Positions 37,401-49,400 of a stretch of DNA of 64,000 nt are shown here, piece by piece. The stretch spans positions 13,328,077 through 13,392,076 of the forward strand of contig NC_092582.1 of assembly GCF_037975245.1 (NCBI RefSeq), in the 5' to 3' direction. Position 1 is the stretch's first letter; every line of letters starts with the position of its first letter. The position numbers were made by a program, and so were the translations under genes. The notes under the pieces are model-generated. The model ran no database searches. It saw nothing but the letters and a program-made list of their open reading frames with translations, and was not told the DNA's origin. The stretch comes from Apostichopus japonicus. Its lineage: Eukaryota > Echinodermata > Holothuroidea > Aspidochirotida > Stichopodidae.

Positions 37401-40400
37401 TAAGACTATCAAAACAAAAATAGAAAATAAATTTCAATATATAATTCATATATTCATATATAATGTTTAATGTGGAAGTAGTAGTCTGTTTAGAGAGAAA
37501 ATGAAGGAAATAAAACCACAGATCTAAAAAGATAGTAGTCAATTTTTCGGTTACATTTCACCAGATATTCTTGACCTTCTCACTCATATCCCGACCATGA
37601 ATGGACAGGGTAAAGTTTTCAAGAGGAATTAAAATGTTTGTCATTTAAATAAAAAACAGAAAACTGAAGAAATAGAAAGAAGAAAGATGTGACAGATAGA
37701 TGGCTGACCTTTTCTTTCCAGGCTTGACTCTCTTCTAACTTTTCCTTAAGATCATCAACTTGCTGTTTGCTGTCACCCTGGGATGATCGATAAGTCAGCA
37801 ACTGAAAGAAAGGGAGGGAAAGAGAACCAACTTATCTTTCCTCTCGATAGTTGTGTTTCAAGTAGGAGGGCAGAAGATACACCAGTTATAGCTCTTGAAT
37901 ACCTATCACCTTCTCTATCAAAAGGAAAGTGAAACCTTGCTGAGACCTCTCCCTGCCACCCCCCCCCCCCCCAACATCTTCATCGCAAAAAGGAAACTGA
38001 TAACGACTAAATAGGATTTGTACGGGCTTAAATGTGATTAAGCAACCACAATTACTGCTTGCTTTTTAGTTGGAGAAAAATTCGCTAGCATGACATTCAC
38101 TAGATAGAAAACTCAGAGGTCTTTGGAAACCTTTCCCTTAGGAGTCTTTTCTTGATGCAGTTAATTGGGTGATTTAGTATTTGACTGAAGAAAGGAAAAT
38201 AACTACGGAGGTATCATCAGCAGAGTAGAGGTATAGGGTGTAAACTGGTATCATATTCTACGTATTGTATGTTAGACTATAGAGTTAGGACACGGAAGCA
38301 GACTTGAAGTCAAAAGTTAGCAACAAGTGTTTCATCAGCAGAGTAGAGGGTACGGGTGTAAACTATTATTATATACTACATATTGTATGTTAGGCTAAAC
38401 AGTTAGGCTACGGAAGCAGACTTGATGTCAGTTATCAACGAGTGTTTCATCAGCAGAGTAGAGGTAACGTTGTATACTAGTACCATATTCTACATAATAT
38501 TGTATGTTAGGCTATAAAGTTTGGCTAGGGAATCTCATAAGTCATCCACAATACTCTAGCAATGGCCTCTAACAGCACTGGAAGAATGCAGGGTAAGCAA
38601 GGAAGCAATTTTAGGAATCAATGATACTGGCAGCTGACATGAAAGATATCAAACTATAAATTTAAAAAATTTTTACCTTCTGTTCTGTAGCAGCCAGTTT
38701 CCTGGCCAGCTGTTCCTTCTCATCCCTTACATCCCTTATTTCTCTCTGGTACGTGTCCTTAGCCTGGTTGATGATTCTTTCAGATCTCTCTTTGAATTGC
38801 ACTTCAAGCTCCTTCTCAATCTGAGAAACCTGCAAGTAATAGATGGTAAAATGTTACTGAGAGTATTGCCTCTGCATTGATGCATCTGTTTCCATACATG
38901 TGCATATCACCACACATAGCATTAAAGGTTTTATAATTCACAGAAAGATGTAAAAACCATCTCCAAATCTCAATCTCAGAACACTGGAGATTAAAATGTC
39001 TGTTAAAAATACTATCCAAGTATTGCCTCTGTGTTGACTGCTGTTTTCATGTGCATCAAACACATCACTACGCAGTGTAAACTTGGTAGAGAGTGACCAT
39101 CTTCGAATGGTTGGAATAGTCTAACATATCAGATGCTAGATAGTGACCATCCTCTAATGGTTTTTGGAATAGTCTAAAACTTCTCAGATGCCATTCAGAT
39201 TCAAATATAAAAAAAAGGAGATAATAATATAACTAGAATGGTACCTTCAGAAGTATAATACCCAGTACACTTCCAAGGTTAATAATTGTCAATTTTAATA
39301 CAAATCTATACTTAATTTCACTTTCTGAAACAAAGATACACAATTTGGAAAGCGTACCCAAGAATCTAAATTTGTCTGCAAAGCACAATTTGTCAGACAA
39401 TTCCATTCTTCGATAAGGAAGATCAAACCTTGCATTTTGTAGAAATCGGGGTGATTCCTGTTTATTTTTTTAAAATTTATTTTATAAAACAAATGAACTG
39501 ATACCTGTTCGGCTGTTGCAGCATCTGTCGATGACTTTTGCTGTCGTAACCTGGTCTTTAGTGAACTTAATTCCTCCTGTAACAAAAACAAGAAAGAAAA
39601 GAAATCACTTGTTGAATCGTTATGCTTACATCCATACATTTATTCAAATTAAGAAACTAAAATTCTGCTAATATACATTGTGGGACTAAGAATTTCTTCA
39701 CTTCAGTACACCCATAACTTGATCACATTAAATAATAACGGGAAGAAAATGATTTATTGGAAATTTTTCCTAACCAAACAGCAACTTTATGTAGACCAAA
39801 AATTTTGACCTTTTTTTTTAATACCCTTTTCAGGAGGTGACACTGAAGGACACTGAAGAATATAAGCTGGTCTGCATGTAGGTTTGGAAAGAAATGACAA
39901 AGACAAGCGGACTAGAAAGGCTTCCTCCCTGTAATGCAGATGGACTCTTTTTGTGGTACTTTTCATGAAGTTTCAGCCAAACAGACTGATAGCATTTTTA
40001 TCACTCAAGAAGTCACTGGAGACAGAATAAAGCACACGAGCGGTGTCTCTTTAATAATATCTTACAATAACAGCAGTAAACGAAAAAAAAAAAAAAATGA
40101 TTGAAATTGCTTCTTATCAATTCACAATACTACCTTAGAGCATCCACGCCATACCAATCATTGCGATAAATAAAACCTGACAATTGTTGATAAACTTGTC
40201 TAAATATAACCTTACCAATTTGAATATTAACTCTCTTCTGTTGTTTAATGAAACCAGACATAACAGTGAAACAGCTGAGCCATCCCTTTGGGCTTTCTTG
40301 ACAAAATGTTTGATAAAATTAAAGAGGACAACTTTGACAAGTAACTGCCAAGATTCTTACCTCATACGAACGTTTCATCTCCTCCATCTCATCCTGGGAC

Positions 40401-43400
40401 CGCTGCTTCTCAGCAGCTGCTTTCTTCCTCCTATCCGACAGATTCTGTCAAGAAACCAATCAGTCAAGAATACTTTAAAGAAGACTTTCATCTGATATGA
40501 CATTTTCTGGATCTTTAGGTCCATACCACATCCTCATAGCATTTTGCACCTGGCAACAGCTGAGTGAATGATGTCATCACGGCAATTCACCTGACAATGT
40601 GTTTGTTTCTTGGTTATCACTCACCTATTCAATATGGAAAATGCTATTTCTACCAAAACAAATCTCACCACAGAAAAGCTTTACAGCTAAGCAAATATTC
40701 CGAATCAATCTTCGGGTTTCAAATATTAAATCAACATTATATTATCTGAAAGTAAACCTTTTGAAGAATATTTGCCGTTATGACATCACAGATCACATCC
40801 TGTAGGGTAGAATTGAGGGTTTGCTGGCTGAGATAAGATGTTCAAACTAACACTTTCATATATTGGTACTAATGACTTGAAAAATGCAAACTGGAAATTT
40901 TACTTGAAATGATAATTTGACTAGTCAACAGATGAACTTGCATTGGGATTTTATGATTGAATAAGAATTAAATTTTTTAATCATAGTCCAATAAAATACT
41001 GACTTAATTTCTTAGACTAATTACCAACAAACTGCACTATTTTTAGAGGAGGGTTAAGAAATAATTTGTAGCAATTGTGTAAGTAGTAAGAGATGAATTG
41101 CTTACTTTTAGTATAACTGTTGAATTTCACTCAATGTGTACAACAGGGATGCAACCATCACCTTTTTACATCTTTGTTAATTTTCTTAATGGTTTAATAA
41201 ATTTAATAACAATGTTAACCTTTTCAACTGCTTCCTTTTCTGCTTTTAAATCTGCCATTTCCTCTTCAAGATTGCTTAACCTTCCCTCCAGCTGTTTCTT
41301 TACTTGCTTCTCTTCTTTCAACAATCTGCTCAGATTTTCAACTTTTTTCTCCGCATCTGCAGTTGAGGAAAAAAGAAGAAAAAAAACCAGGAATAGAAGC
41401 ATTTACACTACTGGTAGATTTTTAACAAGATTAAATCTCTATCACAACAGAGAATCAGTAATTAAGAAAACACAAATCTCTATCACAACAGAGAATCAGT
41501 AATTAAGAAAACACAAATCTCTATCACAACAGAGAATCATTAATTAAGAAAACACATTCAGGCCATGTTTAGTGAGTGTTACCTTAAATGAGATATAGAG
41601 ATCACCGTTATTATCAATCACCATGTTTCTATGATTGAAGTACTTATGCTAAACAACCCTCCAATTCCCCTCTCAAAACCCCATCACATCCAAAAACCCA
41701 ACCTTTTGGAGAAGAAGACACATCATGATAAATTCTCCTATACAGCTATCAGAAATATTTTTTCTGTTTGAGAGATATTTAATATTTCAAATGTAAGAAA
41801 TTGAAATATCCAACTTATACCACCAGAGGAGGGTTGCCTAATTTACTAGCAAAAAGGACAAAGTTGCTTCCCTTGAAACAATATAATTGACATCTTTATG
41901 CACAATATGTTTTAGTGTGTTTGTTTTGAAATGATTGCTGTAGAGCAGTAACCAATTTTAGCTTCAATTACATTGCAGTACTTAACGTATGGACTCACCC
42001 CTCCATCGAGGAAGCAATTGTGTATAACTCTTGACTTGTCGATAACTTTGAAGTGAGCTTCCCAGGCCTAACTCTATATCCTAACATACAATATGTAGAA
42101 TATGATAGAGGTTTACACCCTATACCTCTACTCTGCAGATGATAAACTTGTTGATAACTTTGGCTTCAAGCCTGCTTCCCTAGCCTACTCTATAGCCTAA
42201 CATACAATACCTAAATATGATAATGGTTTACGACCTTACCTCTACTCTGCACTTTCAAAATGTCTACTTCACTCTGTTGGTCTTCTGCTGATGTTACAAT
42301 TGTTGATAACTTTGACCTCACATCTGCTTCCCTTTGCTGGACCTGACCTAACTCTAGTTGTAAGCTACTTAGCTTGGCAGTAGCATTACTCAAATCTGTT
42401 GTTAACTTAACCTGTGAAATGAAACAACAACAAAAGAAACACCAAATAAATGTTTAAAAACAATAAGTTCTTCATAATAGGATCCAAATAAAGTGTTCTT
42501 GTTCACTTCTTTCTTTGTATTTAACTTGGATTCATTTCATATCACTCACACAAACAGAAAGAAAAAAGATTATGTTTGCATATAAATGTTGCAACTTGTT
42601 GATTCTTTGTAAATGGAGCCATTCTTTTCTATTCCTTACTTAATGAATCTATGTGAATCTAAGCTCCTAACTGCAGTATGTCAACTGCAGTATGTCAACA
42701 GTTTTGAAAGTAACCAAATGTGCAAGGGTTTTCTTTAACTTTTTTTTTTTTCATTTTACAGATTAAATTTAGATAGACACTGACAGATCCTTAGACCGGA
42801 CGTTACTATGCTAAAAAAAGAAAACAATTTTATGCTAATGGCCATCCTAGCACTATGCTATCCCCATAGGATTGGTATTCACTAGCTAATAGCATCCTGT
42901 AATGAAATACATACTGAACACTCACCTTTTCTTGCTCTAACTCAAGGACTCGTAGCTGCGACTGAGCCGCTGTCTGCTTGTAAGTGTCATTTCTCTTTTC
43001 TAATAATGAATTACTCTCCTCCACAAACCTGTCAATGTAAAAAGAAACAATATTGAAATGGAAAGGGATAAAAGGTGGAATTGTGGTATTTGCCCTTTTG
43101 TTTCAATAACAACATCACCTACACTTTAATGTATGCTAGCTCTCAACTTTGGTGTGTTAACTGTAGGCAAGCCACATGTGCAATAATTCAATAAACTGAG
43201 TTTATCGACTGGATAACTGTGTTTTTCGCGACAAACTCAGTTTATCCAGTGAAAAGCGATAAACTCGGTTTATCGAATTATTGCACATGTGGTGTGCCAT
43301 ATCCAATTCGATAAACTTGGTTTATCGAGCGATAAACTGAGTTTATCGATAAACAGAGATTATCGATAAACTTAGTTTATCCAGCGAAAAACATAGTTCC

Positions 43401-46400
43401 CATTTGATAAACTTGGTTTATCGCTGATAATCTTAGTTTAACAAAGTAACCCTGCTTTTTGCTTGATAAAGTGAGTTTATCGCGAAAGACACGGTTATCC
43501 ATCCGATAAACTTAGTTTTTCGATCGAAAAACACAGTTTAAAGGCGATAAAGTCGGTTTATCAAATTATTGCACATATGGCTTGCCATATAAGTGTCAAA
43601 TAAACTTTCAAAAATAGTTTGAAAGCATCTTTTGCTTATCGAAACAAATAACAGCAGCAGTTTTATCAGGACTACCACTCTTGCCTCTAGCTAATTACCT
43701 ATTTAAAATGTAAACTACTTTTCATAACAGAATCGCGACAGCAGCTGCCAATGTCATGATCTCTTGAAGGCATTTAAACTACTGGATAAATGCATCTTAT
43801 TGAACAAACAGGAATTACTTCCTATAGCTTGGACAGAACAGTGCACAGGAGACTTGCATAAATCTGACAAATGGAAGAAAGGAGATGAGAGGCATTCAGC
43901 TACTATGGGACAAATGATAAAGGATTCTTGCATCTCTGGAAATTTAAAGAAAATGTACAACTTGCAAAAAAACATAACTGGATGATCACATCGTCTCGAA
44001 AACATAAGAACGAAGAAAACTTTTGTCTAAAAAATGGACGAAATGGACGAGCAAATAAGAAACCCTCCATGCTGGTGACAGCTGTAACCATGCTATCAAA
44101 TGCCAACATGCACAAACAAACAAATCCCTATTTAACTAACATTGAAAGGGTACTTCCTCATTATATATTCTATATTCTTCTCTTACTATTCATTTATTTT
44201 CGGTTTTTAATAGTTAAAATCTTGCAAAAGCCAAGGTTAAATGTGCAAAAGAATTGTGTCAGGATTCTGACATTTTCCAGGAGTCTGAGCAGGGAAACCC
44301 ATAAACCTAACACAATGAAATGATAAGCAAAGATTTAGGGAAATATTAACATTCAAACAATGATTCATTAGATTTATATCTAAAGTACAAGATTTTTGCA
44401 GTACCCCTTTCTTGCCAAAGTAGGAATCAAAATTCAGTCAACAACATTATTTCCCACGATCACTTATATTCTTTAACCAAGAATGAGTACAAGGTTCATG
44501 ATATCTTTTAGGCAACCAAAAAAACTCATTCAAAAGAAACCTAAATTAAAGTCAGAACATGAGCTTAGTAAGTAGGCCTATAAACTATCAAAATTTTATT
44601 AGTAATTCCTGATCTAAAGCTAAGCTTTTGCCAGTATGTGGGTAAAACAAGATGTTCCTTTTTTTTTTATTTTCAACAACAAACAACATTGAAGACCATG
44701 AAAAATGTCTTCACATTAAAGGAGCAATCCAAATTCAATATACAAATGAAGGTATAACTTAACACCTACATATCTTACCCTTCTATAACTTAGAAGTTTG
44801 ACCTTTAAATGGATTTGGTAACCCTATTGCACTGTGAATCAATATTAAAGCTCACTTTCTATAAACCTTATTAAGTACCTTTACATTCCTGTTTCAAATA
44901 CAACCTTAGCTGATTCTGCTTAAACTGGGACAGCATCGATGTCACAATAACTGACACCTTATCAATGGAACTATGTTTAGGTTTAGTGTACGTCCAATGG
45001 ATCTTTTGAAGGGTCTTAAAGGGATGGTACGAAGCAGGCAACAGGTCAGACAAGACAAACATATAGTCATGCGAACAGCAGCCATGAATATCACATACTT
45101 TGAATTGGCATCTGAATGATTACTAAATTTGAAATGAGGTCTGAAGAAAGAAGGCGGATAAAGAGAGCAAGCCATCAACAAAGCCAAAGCACACAGAATG
45201 AAAAGGAACCAAAAATTATACCAAAAATATAACTATTGCATTCTGTTGTGTACGTATTGTAATAAAATATTTCTACATTTGTTATAAACTGATATAAAAA
45301 TTTTATTTAAATAGACACGGTTTCTAAAGATTGCCTTTAACTTTGAAAACTAGATCCAGATAGCATGTTTTATTGCCAAGATATCAACTTTAAAATTTGG
45401 AGTCAAAGTTTTCTTCATGTACATGGCAACAGCAGATTTGGTAACATCATAACAGCTGGTAGGCTAAAATTGCTTTTATCTTCCTAAAGCCAAAACAATT
45501 ATCATAATGGGATGATATTATGGTTATAAGAAATAATAAATGTTTTATTAAGCCTTGAATTCAAAGTAGATTGAGATAAGATCGGTAAGCACTTCATTTG
45601 CATAGCACAGGTTCAAAACAAATAAACAACATTGACAGGAAAACATATCTTTGAAAGAACATGGGCCATGATGGCATCACCAGTCACCCCAGAGAAAGCA
45701 AGGGGTTTATCTGGTAAAAATAAGAAGCCTATCCATAAGGTTAGGTACCCTGTCAAAGGTAGGATGCCGTGGTGGCTGCAGCATTGTGCAGACAGGCCGT
45801 GTGACACATTATCTTGTTTGTTATGCTCTGCAGTTTCAGGTAATAGACACTGCAATTCTTCATACATAATAACTATTGCTTTTGATTGTAAACCAACCTA
45901 GCTGAATAGGATTTTGCAGATGCTGCGACAATTTTATTGACACAGTTCCATAGAAAAAAGAAGATATTAAGATGGGGTTTTTCAGTCAACCTTTTGCAAA
46001 ACCTTTTCAGCATGATTTAAGATTACCATGGTTACAGTCACTAATATGATCCATTGTTACAGTCATAGGTAAGACAAACATACTGCTACTGCTAGTTAAA
46101 GACCTCATTTCAATACATCTGCTTCCTAAGCTGATATATACACTTGGGTGAGAAATGGTACATATTTCAGGCATGAAACACATGTAACTGCTTTCAGTGA
46201 TTACTTGTGTTAAGAGTCTCAATCTATTATCACATACAGGAATGCCACAGTTATTACTTACATTTGGTTCCTTTGTAGCAACTCTGAAATTTTATCGTTC
46301 TGAGTTTCGATCTTGGAGCTTTTCTCGTAAACGTCTTTCTTTAGTCTGTCATTTTCTTGCATGATTCTCTGAATATTCTGCATTAGTATATTGGCCTCCA

Positions 46401-49400
46401 TATTTGGTGCGTTGCTACCAGAATTCGCAGCATGCATCTGGTTTGCGTGTAGAGTATCAATCTGGTGATTAAATTAAAAATCAATTCATGAAAAACACCC
46501 TTTAGTGAGAGAGACTGATGGAACCAGTCCTTTTTGAGAGACTGATGAAACCAGTCATCTGAGAGACTGACAAACCAATTCTCTGTTCAGTTCTACGGGA
46601 AAACCTAAAAAAAAAAAACCCTGTAATTGCACCGAAGAGGAGTGAAATAGCTGCAAATGATGGTCGGATGGAACAGAAGGCTTTGGAAATACGAAGATCA
46701 AAATTATTTATTCATAAATGTAACCATCAAAATCACACCTACTAGGATTCAATTTTGGGATCAACTTTCAAGGTTTGCAAAGAATCAACCCACATCAAGT
46801 CAATTTGGGGCCCAACACAGTTTTCTGTAATGGATGCAAAACTGACCAACCAGAAATTTATTAAATGGTTGTTACCTAGATAGATCTCTTTACTGAGATA
46901 TAGGGGGAGTCAGTTAATATTACAATGAGTCTTACATGCACTCCTCTTTCAGTTACCTTTTGACTGATGTTGTTGATCTTGTCGGATACTTGTATAACCG
47001 CCTGCCGAAGGTCAGAGTGGTGTTGTCTGGCTTCTGAAAGAACTAAAGTTGACTGGACGTCAGATGTGGCGGGTTGCATCAAGGCCCCTGGGTACATAGT
47101 TGTTGGTGCCATCTGTGTCTGGAAGCCCACAGGGGCTGCTAACTGTTGGCCTATAGGGGGATGTTGGGCCATGTGTCCCTGATGATTTTGCTGGCCGAAC
47201 ATGACATTTGCCTGAACTGGTTGCTGCTGAAACTGATAGATAAAAGGAAATACTATAAAATGACAAAGAAATCAAGAAAATTACGATTCAAAAACTTGTT
47301 GATTTAATTGTCATCCAAGATTTTGATTTTACAAATTACCACAAAATAAATAAGTCTAAGGTCAAACCTCTAATCAAGAAACTTGACATAAAATGTTAAA
47401 CTGGATGTTATACCAGCTAAGGTTAATAGCAGCAGGATTGATTTTAAAAGGATTGTCAGCTTCAGAATGTTTCAAAGAAGGTTCAATTATTAACTATCAC
47501 TCCTGAACAGTTGTGATGTAAAATATAGTGAAAGTCACGACAGAAAATTTGTTTGTGTTATGAATTATCAAGTACTATGGTGGTAACGACCTGCTGTAAG
47601 AATAAGAATAATAATAATAATATTCCACTTTTATATAGCGCTTTATAGCAGCAATAGGTCTCAAAGCGCTTTACAGACGTTATTTTAATGAGATAAAGCA
47701 TCATTTAGTCCCTGGGTGGAGAGAGGCAATTGAGATAAAGCATCTTGCCCAAGGACTCAACGGAGTGAACTAGGCAGGAGTCAAACCAGCAATCCTTGAA
47801 TCACGAGTACGACGCCTTAGCCAATCATCCACCAAGAAATGTTGAAAGGACTATAAAACTAGCATTGGATGAACTGTCACTGAGTATAGCACAGTTCTTT
47901 TAGATCAGTGCTATGGTAGAGTGTATAAAGGCAGTGGCATTAGTAGCAATGAAACCTAGCATCTGGGATTATGCGTTGGATCCCTGGCCACCCAAAGATG
48001 GGATTTTCATCCAGGAGAAGTCTAGGGTTTTCCGAAATGGTTTTTCAAAATGGAAAAAGAAATCCAACAGAAGGGTTGGCTTTTAAAGCATTGTCTGAGA
48101 TGTCCTAGGTTATAGCCCTTGTCATCAAGGCGACATGGCTTTCAACCAAACCTGATCCCCTAATTGGCCACGTGAAAAAGCCCTTCGACATTAACTCCAA
48201 AACGAGTTAGGATCATTCAGTTTGCTGCCAGGTAATGAGCTAAATCTGTAAATTGCACAGCCACCTGATATAACGTGTAAGTAAAGCAATACGGCTTCTC
48301 TGACATGTATATATGTGGCTGCTTGGCTTCGTAAAATTACTGCCATCCAGGACAACAGGAAAGATCTTTTAAAGAGATGATTCTTGAAGCTGAATGAACC
48401 TTTGAATGCTGCTTTAGTACTAACTTAATAAAAGATACATATGTACGGAGATGAGTACCTGCATGGGTGGTTGGTTGATCCCCATGGGTGGTTGGTTGAC
48501 AACCATCGGTTGCTGTGGCTGTTGTTGTTGTTGCTGCTGCATCTGGTCAGGGTATTGAGGCTGAGACTGATATATGGCAAGTTGATGGGGCTGAGAGCCT
48601 GGAAAAACAACAACAAAACACGATCAATGAAGATTTCACACTGTATGACCAAGAAAAAGTGTAAAATCTGTAAAGACTACAGTCTAAACACTATATGGTC
48701 TAAATATTTAAGACTAAAAACTAGTCTGAAACCTCAAACACCAACAACTACATCTGAAAACCCTCACTTGTCTAAATTTCTAATGTCTAAAGACTAAACA
48801 ATAATGGTCTAAATATTTAAGACTAAAAACTAGTCTGAAACCTTAAACTCCAACAACTTCGTCTGGAAGATCCCCACTTGTCTGAATCTCAAAGAACACA
48901 AACACACTAGCATTAATAAAACACCTTCTAAATCTGTAACCACACTGTCACATTACATTCTAGCTAAAGCATATCTCAGAAAACAGCAAAGAAACTTATA
49001 GGTAGAATGAGATATGGACCGTCAGCCAGACATGATTGGTTCAAACCCAGTCTAAAGCATATCTCCAAAAACAGCAAAGAAACTTATAGGTAGAATGAGA
49101 TATGTACCGTCGACCAGACATGACTGGTTCAAACCCAGTCTAAAGCATATCTCCAAAAACAGCAAAGAAACTTATAGGTAGAATGAGATATGTACCGTCG
49201 ACCAGACATGACTGGTTCAAACCCAGTCTAAAGCATATCTCCAAAAACAGCAAAGAAACTTATAGGTAGAATGAGATATGTACCGTCGACCAGACATGAC
49301 TGGTTCAAACCCAGTCTAAAGCATATCTCGGAATACAGCAAAGAAACTTATAGGTAGAATGAGATATGGACTGGCGACCAGACATGACTGGTTCAAACCC

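Noticed and set aside
45613-45901. Overlapping frames of 84 and 89 codons on both strands
   Set aside because: Within the large intron between exons v15 and v16; mutual shadows with no motif or usable splice sites.
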